Assembly (NCBI GenBank): GCA_905221605.1
Contig: CAJNDS010000765.1
Location: 1 to 64,000 of the forward strand
Length of the DNA: 64,000 bases
Source of the DNA: Symbiodinium natans
Taxonomy: Eukaryota; Sar; Dinophyceae; Suessiales; Symbiodiniaceae
Reading direction: 5' to 3'
Position 1 is the first letter of the stretch; each line of letters starts with the position of its first letter. The notes beneath the pieces are model-generated. The model saw only the letters and a list, made by a program, of their open reading frames with translations, made no database searches and was not told the origin of the DNA. Of this stretch, positions 43,419-53,043 are shown piece by piece. The position numbers and the translations under genes are program-made.

Positions 43419-46400
43419 GGTTATGAGTCCAACGCAATGGTTCCCACTGTTGCGTTGGGCACTGCCAACTCCGCTGATTCTCATTCTGTCCTGGCACGAG
43501 TGCGTCAAAGTATGGAGTTTGTCATTCCTCCAGAGGTCCTGAATCAGTTTTCCACATGGGGAGGCTCCCAGAATCAACAAGACACAGCTGTGATGTTGCA
43601 AGAGCTCTTTCGAAGGACGGAGGTTCTCGGACGAGCTGCTCAACAGATTCCTTTGTCGTTGTCTGAACAGGTTGCGACTGATGTGGAGATGAGAATGCAA
43701 GGCTTCACATCCAGACTGGATGACATGGCATCCCACCTGAGGAATCTGGAGATGGCAAGTGATCACGCGTTTCGTGATGTTCGGCAGGCGCAGGCCCGCC
43801 TAAAGCATGACGTTGACGAGCTGGCACAGAGTCAGTTGGAGCTGCGAAAGCAGATGGCCCAAATCGTCGACCGACTTGATGCAATCGAGTTGGTTGTAGT
43901 AAAGGACGTGGAGCAATTGACAATTCGAATGTCTCTGTGTCAGGAATCCCTAGAGGAAAACCTAAGCTCTGCAAGTCAGCTTGAAGATAGGTTGGATGCT
44001 TGTCAAGACATGATGAACGAGCAAGCCAATCTTTTGGATGATCTGCAGTGCAAATGGCGCCAGTTTCAGGAGCCGCCACAAACTCCGCCGAGGTCAGCCG
44101 AACAATTTCCGCTATCTCCTGAGGTGCTTTCTTGTAGTCCCCGGCTCACTTCAGCAGGCAGAGATGAGCTAAGTCACAGATTCACGTTGCATGACGCATC
44201 TCCTTGGACGTGGACGGCTGGTCAGCACTCACAGGGTGATGCTGACTTTCATCCGTGGTTTGATGCGCGGTTGCTGCGTGAATGTCCACCCCTGCCAGGT
44301 GCCACAGGCGCGCAAGGTATGCAGGTGCCTTCAGGTGTGCAGGTGCAGGCAGGTGCCACAGGCGCGCAAGGTATGCAGGTGCCTTCAGGCGCGCAAGGTA
44401 TGCAGGTGCCTTCAGGTGTGCAGGTGCAGGCAGGTGCCACAGGCGCGCAAGGTATGCAGGTGCCTTCAGGCGCGCAAGGTATGCAGGTGCCTTCAGGTAT
44501 ACAGGTGCAGGCAGGTGCCACAGGCGCGCCAGGTCTGCAGGTGCCTTCAGGCGTGCAGGTGCAGGCAGTGCCTTCAGGTAAACAGGTGCAGGCAGGTGCC
44601 ACAGGCGCGCAAGGTATGCAGGTGCCTTCAGGCGTGCAGGTGCAGGCAGTGCCTTCAGGTGTGCAGGTGCATGCAGGTGCCCCAGGCGCGCAAGGTATGC
44701 AGGTGCCTTCAGGTGCGCAGGCGCAGGCAAGTGCTGCAGATGCACGAGGTATGCAGGTGCCTTCCGGTGTGGAAGTCCCACCAGGTCTGCAGGCGTTCAC
44801 AGGTGACCTGCGTATGCAAGGTATGCAGGTGCCTTCGTGTGTGCAGCCGCCTTTCGGAACGCTTGTGCAAGCAAGAGCGGGCCATACTCACGGGGCGAGT
44901 GCTGCTGGACCATTGCCAACCCTTACAGCTGAATCTGTAATTACTTCGCACTGGTCACAGGTGGCCCCGACAGAACCCGTGCATCAAATGACAGAGACAG
45001 CTCCCCAAACGTCGTTCAGACGACAAGACCAAGCCCCGTCAGACACGAGTGATGGTATGTCCACACGGCCTCTAGGGTTCCAGTCATTGCAGCAGGAAGC
45101 AGAGCAAGCTTCTCTCCATGCCGCGACGGCGGCAGCGTTCGAGGCCAAGGGTCAAGATGACTGGAAGTGTCTCCGTCAGGCTCCGCAGCTCTTGATTGCA
45201 GCTGAGAGAACGTGGGAGAAATCGTTAGCTCTAGATTTGTGGTTGCAACAAATGGGTGTGTGTGCCAACGCTGTGAGCCCAGCGATGGCTCAGCACTGGG
45301 AGTGGGTTCTGAAGACCGCTCAAGATTTGCATAAACGCACTCAGAGTCTCAGTGTAGCTGATAGGGTGTTGTTGTCTGATGCGTTTGAGTCTGGGGTGAG
45401 CGGCGTCCGAATCCCAGATGGACAAGCCGTGCACGAGAACAAGCTGTTGTTGACACTCATGAATGTGTTGCCAAGCGACATTAAGCGACCGTTATTGGAG
45501 GGAAGGCCAAACTCTTCACCCTCAAGTGTGGAGCTTCTGCATCAGACATACGAGTGGTTTAGTCCGGGGGGTAAAGAAGATTGTCGTTCACTCCTTGATT
45601 TCGTTCGGAGACCAGGCAGCAACTCATCTAGTGTCAGTGGGTGTCGGGCGCATCTGCGGTTGTGGAGGACGGCCAGGTCGAGACTGAATCGTCTTGGGAT
45701 GTCGCAACCGCCGGCTACGGAGCTTCTGATTGCCCTTGAGGAAGTTCTAGCGCCAATGGAGCGCAAGTTTGAGACACTTCGTTTTGCTCTTCAAAATGCT
45801 CGCTTGTCGCACGGTGTCCGACAGCCAACTGCGTCCGGGATTGCTGAGTTTGAAAAGCTTGCAGAACAAGAGTTGTTACTGCTAGATCAGGATGAGCGGG
45901 TTAGAGTGGCATCTTCCACCGATGTCCGGGTGGCTTCAGCGGCTGACGCAGTCAAGGTCAAACCATGCCACTTCTTCAACAAGCCTGGCGGGTGCAATCG
46001 CAATCCTTGTCCATTTGCGCATATCCCACGGGAGAAGTCCACGCCTGACAAGCCATCACCAAAGCCTAAACCAAAGCCAAAGCCTAAAGCAAAGCCAAAG
46101 CCCAGCCCAAAAAGGGAAGACGGCCAGCACCCTAATGCCAAACCTAAGGCAGATCCAAAGGCCAAAGCTAAAGCAGCAGCAGCCAAGGCCGACAAGCCGG
46201 TTGTAGAGATCATCACGTCAATGATGCAAGTGTCGCCTGAAGCAGCAACGGCTATCAATGCACTTGGTCCTGATAACGGTTCAGGGGGTTTGCCGTGGGT
46301 GTTAGTTGACTCCGGTGCAAATCAGATTCTTCGTCCTTGGAATGAGCAAGCGGAGAAAGATCTGGAAGGTGCGGCGCCTCTCTTGGTGACTCTGGCTAGT

Positions 46401-49400
46401 GGAGAGCAGAGGCAAGGCTGGAGAACAGTCGAAGGTGAAGTGATGTTGCCAAAGCAATCGGGCAATGATCATCAGCATCACCCGTGGATCTTGCCGGTCA
46501 CTCGGTTGGTTAAGGATCTTGGCTATCAAGTAGTATGGTCAGAATCAGGAGCCGAGTTGATATCACCCCACGGAAAGCACATTCAGTGTCACTCGTATCA
46601 TGATTTGCCTTACATCAGGTGGAAAGATTTCATCCCGATTCGCAGACAGCTTGCTCACAAGTACCGCTCACGGAATGCCACAGTGAATCAAGCAGATGCG
46701 AGCTCTCCTTGTGAGTGCGACTCTGTAGATGCAGAATGCGTTCTGCAAGATGCTTCTCTGTGGTTAGGGGACTGCGAGTCAAGCATCGCTTCCGTCCGCA
46801 AAGTCCAAATGCAGGCGGTTGAAAGCCTGGCAAGAACTCTTCTGCCCCAGTGTGAGGTCTCAAAGCCATCTGAGCTTGGAGATTTCTTGGAAATGGTGCT
46901 TCGCGAATTGCCCTACAAGTCGCGTCATGTTCGTCGCGATGCTACAGTGCTTGACGGGGGTAGGTGCAACAGCATTGTGTTTGGGTTGTATCAGCATGGA
47001 GGCTTCATCGGCCTCACAACGGCCACGTATCAACTGCCAGAAACAGCCGAATTCATCAATGCTGTTCTCGCACGACAACTGCCTGAAAACGCTCGTTGGA
47101 CTTCGGTTCAGATTGGGATGAACACCAGGGCCAGCCCGCATCGAGACACTCGCAACACCGGTCCCTCATACCTCAGATCGTTTGGTGAGTTCAGCGGGGG
47201 AAGACTGTGGGTTCAAGATTCGGGAGGTGATGTCGATGCAGTGATTCATGGAGTGTCAATGACAGGAAGCATGCATTCTACATATGGTCATTGGTTGAAG
47301 TTGGATGCCAAGGGACTGTACCATGCTGTGGAGCAATTTGTGGGCACACGTGTATCAGTCAGCGTGTACGTGACAGGATCGGGTAAACTCGTGACATCTG
47401 AGATGGGACAGGTCCTGGAACGCTTGAAATTCCGAGTCCCAGAGACCCATGCAGGAAGTCACAATCCCTCACGCGTGGCCACAGTGCAGGACGTCGTTCA
47501 GACAGCCCCAGAAGTCACGCGCATAGCATTCAGTCTGATTTTTCCAAGTCAAGTGCCCTGTTCCCAGATCTGCAAATCAGCTGTCCCGCTTGAGGAGGAG
47601 CCACCTGTCAAGATCTGCTTCGGGCCATTGGCCGGACCTTCAGGACAGAAGGATGAGCATGCACGATGCGGACACACTCCAGCCCGCCCAGACTGCGAAG
47701 CATGCCAAGAGTCGCTTGGGTTACGACGTATGCACCGTAAGGTCAGCATTGATACAAGGACAACGGCAGTGCTTAGTTTGGACGTCACTGGACCACATCC
47801 CAAAGCGCTGGAAACCGAAGCTACATATGCGCTCGTTGCTGTGGCAGCTTTGAGTGACGGACTGAACCTCGTCTACGTAGTCCCCTTGAAAGACAAGACG
47901 TCGTTGAGCGTGTTGCCGGGCACGATGAAAGTCTTGTCAATGCTGAGATCACTTTACGGTGGATTTCTGCCCATTGCACAGATACATTCAGATTGTGAGG
48001 GCGAATTCTTGAGCACAGCTTTTCGTCGGGCAATGCTAGACGCAGGTCTCAAACAGACTACGACACAGCCGGGGGATCCCAGCCAGAACGGACGAACAGA
48101 AAGGTATATTGGTTTGACCAAGACCCGGACAATCGCCATGCTACAGGAAGGCAGACTGCCGCTTACTTTGTGGTCACATGTGATGGTGCATGCAGCCTTC
48201 CTTCTTCGCCAGTCTGCGCTAAGCCGCGACATTCCGGCTAAGTATCCTGCACCAGGTGATTGTGTTCTCGTTCCGGCAAAGAGCGAAGCAGTTCGTGAAG
48301 GTGGGGATTTCATTCCCAAGGTGAGGTATGGAGTGTTTCTCGGGGTTGACGAGTCAATTCCCGATGGAGCTGTGGTCGCAGTCCGTGAAGGTTCGCACAC
48401 CTCTTTCCTGCATGTGTCTGGTCCAAAGAAGTGGCGTTCACCTGGGATAAAGCGTTGGCGAATGCATGCACATCCCAACGATGGCTCAAAGGCTGTCTGG
48501 ATTTCCAGCGAGGGAGATGTGGTGTGGACAGCCCCACACCGTGAAACCATTTTGTCGTTTGAGGAGCGCAGGCCAGCTGACAGTACAAGTGATGTGGGCG
48601 ACTATGTCCGGAAAGGTTTTCCCGGCTGGGACGCTCAACGACACTACAACCTGTTCACACACTCTTGTGAGTCGCCTGATGAGCATGGTGAGGTCACGGA
48701 TGTGCCGCAGGGTGGCGTCGAGGTATCATGGTTCGAAATTGCTGGATTCCAGGCTGGATTGGTCAAGGAAGCTGCGAACGGGGATGATGTTTGGAAAGTG
48801 TGCGGTGATTATCTTGTCCGTAGGCATCTCACACCGAGGGTTGGGATGTTTGTCCCAGTTGAGGACGACATGTGTCCTTCTCCGAACACAACCTTATGTC
48901 CACCGAGGGTGACGGTTGTGTTAACTGAGGAGGGCCAGAGGCAAGTACTGTTTGACAGATGGGTGGAAGGAGTGCCGGATAGGCCAGCCTACTCAGATCA
49001 CCGCAAGTGGCGAGGTGTCACGTTATTCCGCATCATCAAATCAGAAGCACCCAGGACAGAGGTCGCTGAGGGAGCTGAGGCGGTCCCCGCAGCCATGGTG
49101 CAGGCATTTCAACCTCAAGAACCAAAGTCCAAAGACAGATACTGGCTCCCCGATCCCGACGCGCAGGTGCAAATGCATCGCATGGACCAGGTAGCGGAGT
49201 GTTTGGAAACAGATGCTCTTGTGAACGTTTCTGTTGATCCGCGGGAAGCTGAGAGGGCTGATGAGTCGGAAAGGGCTCGCTGGGAAGATGGTATACGTCA
49301 AGAGCTTGGGAATCTGGACGCAATGGAGGTCATGGAGCGAGTGACTGAAGAGGATCTGAGAAAGCGGAGGGCAAATGGCGAAAAAATCCCCAGGCCTTTG

Positions 49401-50936
49401 CCCAGCAAACTGGTCCTAGTCAAGAAGCCCCAGCCGGAAGCTGCAGAGGGTGAGGGAGGCTACAAGTACAAAGCCAGAATCGTGGTTTGTGGAAACATGC
49501 AGGCCGAAGCTGCAAAAGAAATCGGCAATCGCAGCGAGGTTCCTGATGCTTTCTTCACTCGATGCTTGTTCACACTGGCGTTGCTGAGGTGGTTCAGCTT
49601 CACCATCCTCGATGTTAATGCTGCCTTCTTATACGCTGGTCTCCCAGAAGGTGACCCAGCTATAGTGGTTGCGCCGCCGGCGCTTCTCCGACGTTGGAAG
49701 CTCGCAGGTCAAACAGAGATGTGGGTGCTGAAGAAAGCCCTATATGGGCTCAGGGCTTCGCCGCGCCAGTGGGCAAGGGAACGCAACAACACCGTGCGCA
49801 ACAAGAAAATCAGGTTGTCCGATGTCGAGGTTGCAATGTTTGCGCCCGCAGACGTTCATGAACACGTGTGGGTCCTCAAGTCCACAAAGCGAGGGATTGT
49901 CGCGTATGCTTTGTTTTACGTGGATGACATTTTGGTTGCAGCTCAGGCCGATGTGTTGCATCTTGTCAGAAGGGCCATCAAGGAATGGTGGAAGGTGAAA
50001 GATCAAGGCACACTCATCAATCCGAAGGATCCCATGTATCAGCATGACTTGCACGACGAGTTGAATCCTCAAGCCGAGCTAGGGTTTTTGGGGATGAGGC
50101 TTTCCTTTGTAGGGGAGTTTTTGGCATGTCACCAAATTCCTTACCTCAAGAGTTGTCTTGGGGAGCGCAAGTTTGGCGACATAAAAGGTTCGCAAAGTTT
50201 GCCAGCTGTCACAGAAGGAGGCGAGCCTGAGTTCGAGGATCGCAACTGTGACAGATATCGGGAGCTTGTGAGAGCATGCCAGAAAGAGGTTGGAGCGTTG
50301 CTGTGGGCGTCACAGCGCTCACGCCCGGACATCGCTGCAGTGATAGGGGTGTTAGGCTCGCAATTGGTCGTTCAACCAACTAAGGTTTTGGGGTGGTGCC
50401 ATCAGGTTTGGAGATATTTGGCTAACACTGTCGAAATCAAGTTGATGTTTCGCCAGAGTGATGCAAGTGCGATTTCCCTGAGCGTGTCTGCCGATGCTAG
50501 CTTCGCAGCAGGCGGTGATAGAAGCCGCAGCGGAGTGGCAGCCCTATTATGCGGCCAGCTCGTGCAGTGGTCGTCGGTTCGTCAGAGTCTCGCAGCTGCG
50601 AGCGCAGTGGAAGCCGAAATCCAAGCCGCCGGACTGGGATCGGTGACAGCAATAGCCGTGCTGAACCTTGTTCGAGGGCTGCTGGATGAAGGCTCGGTGA
50701 TTGAAACCGAGCTTTTGTCTGACAACACAGGATGCATAGCAAACATAACGCATGCAGTGACATCGTGGAGGAATCGTCACTACTGCGTGAAGGCAGCTGC
50801 TTTGAGAGACCAGCTTCAGGAACACAGCATTGCTTTGCGCTATTGTTCGGGCAAGCTGATCTTAGCAGATGCTCTAACAAAGATTTTGGGAAGACAAGCC
50901 CTAGAGATCGCACGGGCCGCGTTGAGACTAGCTTGA
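43389..50936 (+). CDS. Copia Gag-Pol polyprotein with an embedded 2OG-Fe(II) oxygenase-like domain
   Basis: 2515 codons. Residues 40-230 are coiled-coil-rich Gag. About 300-495 is a Gly/Ala/Gln/Val repeat (unit GATGAQGMQVPSGVQVQA). Residues 500-855 are the Gag core. A CCCH finger (Cys860, Cys869, Cys874, His878) replaces the usual CCHC knuckle and is followed by a Lys/Pro/Ala-rich basic tract. Protease: Asp974 (VDSGA). Residues about 1155-1355 carry His1251-x-Asp1253, a GGRLWV strand, His1312 and Arg1321, the 2-oxoglutarate/Fe(II) dioxygenase signature. Integrase: HHCC site near 1420-1437, then Asp1465, Asp1535 and Glu1571 (D-35-E). Reverse transcriptase: Asp2075 and YVDD (2177-2180). RNase H: from Asp2369. 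The first Met lies in the LTR, so the first ten residues are LTR-encoded; Met17 (43437), just past the primer-binding site, is the alternative start. No stops or frameshifts. Confidence 0.95.
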   Translation: MSGQASDYSIGYESNAMVPTVALGTANSADSHSVLARVRQSMEFVIPPEVLNQFSTWGGSQNQQDTAVMLQELFRRTEVLGRAAQQIPLSLSEQVATDVEMRMQGFTSRLDDMASHLRNLEMASDHAFRDVRQAQARLKHDVDELAQSQLELRKQMAQIVDRLDAIELVVVKDVEQLTIRMSLCQESLEENLSSASQLEDRLDACQDMMNEQANLLDDLQCKWRQFQEPPQTPPRSAEQFPLSPEVLSCSPRLTSAGRDELSHRFTLHDASPWTWTAGQHSQGDADFHPWFDARLLRECPPLPGATGAQGMQVPSGVQVQAGATGAQGMQVPSGAQGMQVPSGVQVQAGATGAQGMQVPSGAQGMQVPSGIQVQAGATGAPGLQVPSGVQVQAVPSGKQVQAGATGAQGMQVPSGVQVQAVPSGVQVHAGAPGAQGMQVPSGAQAQASAADARGMQVPSGVEVPPGLQAFTGDLRMQGMQVPSCVQPPFGTLVQARAGHTHGASAAGPLPTLTAESVITSHWSQVAPTEPVHQMTETAPQTSFRRQDQAPSDTSDGMSTRPLGFQSLQQEAEQASLHAATAAAFEAKGQDDWKCLRQAPQLLIAAERTWEKSLALDLWLQQMGVCANAVSPAMAQHWEWVLKTAQDLHKRTQSLSVADRVLLSDAFESGVSGVRIPDGQAVHENKLLLTLMNVLPSDIKRPLLEGRPNSSPSSVELLHQTYEWFSPGGKEDCRSLLDFVRRPGSNSSSVSGCRAHLRLWRTARSRLNRLGMSQPPATELLIALEEVLAPMERKFETLRFALQNARLSHGVRQPTASGIAEFEKLAEQELLLLDQDERVRVASSTDVRVASAADAVKVKPCHFFNKPGGCNRNPCPFAHIPREKSTPDKPSPKPKPKPKPKAKPKPSPKREDGQHPNAKPKADPKAKAKAAAAKADKPVVEIITSMMQVSPEAATAINALGPDNGSGGLPWVLVDSGANQILRPWNEQAEKDLEGAAPLLVTLASGEQRQGWRTVEGEVMLPKQSGNDHQHHPWILPVTRLVKDLGYQVVWSESGAELISPHGKHIQCHSYHDLPYIRWKDFIPIRRQLAHKYRSRNATVNQADASSPCECDSVDAECVLQDASLWLGDCESSIASVRKVQMQAVESLARTLLPQCEVSKPSELGDFLEMVLRELPYKSRHVRRDATVLDGGRCNSIVFGLYQHGGFIGLTTATYQLPETAEFINAVLARQLPENARWTSVQIGMNTRASPHRDTRNTGPSYLRSFGEFSGGRLWVQDSGGDVDAVIHGVSMTGSMHSTYGHWLKLDAKGLYHAVEQFVGTRVSVSVYVTGSGKLVTSEMGQVLERLKFRVPETHAGSHNPSRVATVQDVVQTAPEVTRIAFSLIFPSQVPCSQICKSAVPLEEEPPVKICFGPLAGPSGQKDEHARCGHTPARPDCEACQESLGLRRMHRKVSIDTRTTAVLSLDVTGPHPKALETEATYALVAVAALSDGLNLVYVVPLKDKTSLSVLPGTMKVLSMLRSLYGGFLPIAQIHSDCEGEFLSTAFRRAMLDAGLKQTTTQPGDPSQNGRTERYIGLTKTRTIAMLQEGRLPLTLWSHVMVHAAFLLRQSALSRDIPAKYPAPGDCVLVPAKSEAVREGGDFIPKVRYGVFLGVDESIPDGAVVAVREGSHTSFLHVSGPKKWRSPGIKRWRMHAHPNDGSKAVWISSEGDVVWTAPHRETILSFEERRPADSTSDVGDYVRKGFPGWDAQRHYNLFTHSCESPDEHGEVTDVPQGGVEVSWFEIAGFQAGLVKEAANGDDVWKVCGDYLVRRHLTPRVGMFVPVEDDMCPSPNTTLCPPRVTVVLTEEGQRQVLFDRWVEGVPDRPAYSDHRKWRGVTLFRIIKSEAPRTEVAEGAEAVPAAMVQAFQPQEPKSKDRYWLPDPDAQVQMHRMDQVAECLETDALVNVSVDPREAERADESERARWEDGIRQELGNLDAMEVMERVTEEDLRKRRANGEKIPRPLPSKLVLVKKPQPEAAEGEGGYKYKARIVVCGNMQAEAAKEIGNRSEVPDAFFTRCLFTLALLRWFSFTILDVNAAFLYAGLPEGDPAIVVAPPALLRRWKLAGQTEMWVLKKALYGLRASPRQWARERNNTVRNKKIRLSDVEVAMFAPADVHEHVWVLKSTKRGIVAYALFYVDDILVAAQADVLHLVRRAIKEWWKVKDQGTLINPKDPMYQHDLHDELNPQAELGFLGMRLSFVGEFLACHQIPYLKSCLGERKFGDIKGSQSLPAVTEGGEPEFEDRNCDRYRELVRACQKEVGALLWASQRSRPDIAAVIGVLGSQLVVQPTKVLGWCHQVWRYLANTVEIKLMFRQSDASAISLSVSADASFAAGGDRSRSGVAALLCGQLVQWSSVRQSLAAASAVEAEIQAAGLGSVTAIAVLNLVRGLLDEGSVIETELLSDNTGCIANITHAVTSWRNRHYCVKAAALRDQLQEHSIALRYCSGKLILADALTKILGRQALEIARAALRLA
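43419..43434 (+). promoter_or_regulatory. Half-tRNA primer-binding site (tRNA-Met anticodon arm)
   Basis: GGTTATGAGTCCAACG directly follows the LTR. Its complement CGTTGGACTCATAACC has the CTCATAA anticodon loop of a Met tRNA. Drosophila copia uses the equivalent site, GGTTATGGGCCCAGTCC, with a cleaved initiator tRNA. The loop here (CUCAUAA) looks more like elongator tRNA-Met. The site lies inside the polyprotein frame. Confidence 0.8.
44291..44875 (+). repeat. In-frame tandem repeat in Gag
   Basis: Repeats built from GCAGGTGCCTTCAGG, TGTGCAGGTGCAGGC and AGGTGCCACAGGCGCGCAAG, about 50-60 bp per higher unit and about ten units, encoding PSGVQVQAGATGAQGMQV-type peptide. Copy order is shuffled, typical of replication slippage or unequal exchange. 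Confidence 0.9.
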
Positions 50937-50984
50937 CGTCAGTTTTTTGCTTTGCTTGGCACTCTGACCCCTCCTGAGGAGGAG

Positions 50985-51268
50985 TGTTGGACATAAGTGC
51001 TATGATCATGGTGCCATGTAGTGTCCAGTAGGGATACAGAGCACCGCTGAGGATCTGTTCTTATCAGTGTGACAACTGAAAGTCACTCAGCACATAATCG
51101 AGAAGTGTACCCAGAGCCACTTGAATATTTGTGGCTCAAGACGCTGAGCAGAAAAAGGGTTAGCGCGATGGCTGCTTGATGGGCGGAAGGGGCAATTACG
51201 CTATCAGTGACGTCAGCCGAGCCCCTCATTGATCAGGCATGTCGGGACAGGCGAGTGATTATTCAATA
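50985..51268 (+). repeat. 3' LTR of the plus-strand copia element
   Basis: Same sequence as 43135-43418 (offset 7850 throughout). An ATG copy at 51239 leads into host intron sequence and is not expected to be a gene. Confidence 0.95.
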
Positions 51269-53040
51269 GTTTTTCATGGAGCATCATGGAGCATCATGTG
51301 CTTTGAGCCGATCTGCGCTGCGCTGCGTCTCGTGGGTGAATGTGCGTTTCATGAACAGTATTTAGCAGCGGTGGTAGTAACTGGTATACTGTATACTCGT
51401 ATAGTAGTAGCAGAAGGTCGCCCATGGGGAGAGTAGGGATGGACACATGAAGGAAGACCGAAGGGTAGACTTCATGAGGGGGCAGGGTCGTGTAAACATC
51501 AAGTTAAGCGTCGAGTAAAACATCATGTTAAGCGTCCAGTGCGCATCCAGTCCAAAGGCACATGCAGGGGACATTCCGCCATGCATTTTCCGGCCGCTGC
51601 AAAATGCACCGGGCCCTCCCCCCCCGGCGTCATGTGCTGTGAGGGGTAAGGCAGTTGTCCTTTCCGGAAGCCCTCCATGCAACTTTCCAGCTGCCGCAAA
51701 ATGCACAGGGCCCCGCCCTAATTTCATGCGGTTCGGAAAACTTCAAATGCGCCGCCTCAAACAAGAGAAGGTCTTAAATCTTTGAAGGCAATCTCAACTT
51801 TAAAGTTTAGCAAGAGAATCCCAAACCTGCAAAGAATGGCCTTGAAGATCGAAAGAGCGTAGTTGAGTTTACTTTTTCCCTAAACCCTAAACCCTAAATT
51901 TTAGGTCAGGCCTGAAAGGCCTCAAGCCGAGCCCTAAGGAGTTAGGAAAAACAACACAGGAAAACTAATCATTCTAAACGGAAAGGCCAAAAAAGAAACC
52001 CTGAGAAGCTTGGAAGACAAAACAATCTAAACAGAAAAACCAAAAAGAAGCCCTAAGGAACAATGTCTAACATTCTTAGCAAACAAAAAGACATCTCAAG
52101 AAGTGAGAAGAAACACAGGAATACATAACATTCTTAACCAAAAACAAACCCTAGGGAGTAGCGAATAAAGCCAGCAAGAACAGCAGGGCGCACACTGGAG
52201 TCTGAAAACGGCGCTCTTTTCGACACGCGCCGGGTCCAATAAACATCATGTTCACTGGACAAGGAAGTCCCGGGGGACCCCCTAAATATGCACACTGATG
52301 TTTACTCGAATGCCCCTTCCCTTCATGACGACCAACTCCGACTAGGCATTCGCAAGCTGAATAGGTCTCTTTGATGTTCTCTCAGCTAGCATACACTAGG
52401 CGAAAACAGCACTAAGCAGATGAGAATTAAGGACAGTAGCAAAGGACCGAGGCCAAGTAGCCGAGAGCGCACTTTGCTGTTGCAGGTGGGCAGGCTTCAT
52501 TTCCTAGCAGAAACAACGCGTACGGACAGAGCCAGTGGCCAGGGAATCAAAATAGTTTCTACAAACCATCAAGGGGAGCTTCCAAACTGAGCCAAGAATG
52601 AAATTTCGGGAGTTCGTCTCGCGTCAAGAAAGTAAGTATTCGCACAGAGAGAAAGAAGAAACGATCAACAATCACCGGATCCTGGCAACGCACCTCAGGC
52701 ATGAAGAAAACACATCAAGCAGGGGATGAGGGAAGCGGCATGCAGGTGAACCGAGCACAGTGGCCATTGTCATCTCCTGGGGCCTGGGTTGGGTGGAGAC
52801 TCGCTCATACCAATGAAGCATGGACCCACGTGCTGAAAGAATCGACCATCAAGTTGCACTGTGAATCGGGGAGAGGTGAGGGGCCTCAAAAGAAGGCAAA
52901 ACAAATCGGCAGAGAAGCAGCCGGCCACTGCTCCAGCAACAGTTTTTCCTCGCCTTGGACTCGGACACAAATCCGAAGCTCGCTTGCACTTGCGGCAGCT
53001 TCCCTCCTCTTCCCACGGTCCCCCCCAGTCGAAATGTGAG
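51269..53040. other. Continuation of the Kelch-gene intron
   Basis: Begins with the GTTTT duplication. Contains a diverged tandem duplication (about 51580-51720, words CATGCATTTTCCGGCCGCTGC and CATGCAACTTTCCAGCTGCCGC, each followed by AAAATGCAC.GGGCCC). A short (CCCTAAA)n telomere-like patch lies at 51879-51900, followed by an A-rich region with CCCTAAGGA-like words (51935-52160). No coding sequence was recognised apart from possible unassigned exon pieces. Confidence 0.5.
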
Positions 53041-53043
53041 ATT

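Larger units (their letters stand above)
43135..51268 (+). mobile_element. Intact Ty1/copia element in an intron of the Kelch gene
   Basis: 8134 bp with 284-bp LTRs (43135-43418 and 50985-51268) that look identical, a 5-bp GTTTT duplication, a primer-binding site (43419-43434), one 2515-codon Gag-Pol frame and a polypurine tract GAGGAGGAG (50976-50984) touching the 3' LTR. It lies between Kelch exons ending near 42800 and resuming near 53044, in the same orientation. LTR identity and the intact frame mean a recent insertion. It belongs to a different lineage from the nested element at 4151: LTR length, primer type, Gag, nucleic-acid-binding motif and extra domains all differ. Confidence 0.95.

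Noticed and set aside
44182-44800. Repeat-rich frames of 183-249 codons on both strands
   Set aside because: Other-frame readings of the Gag tandem repeat.
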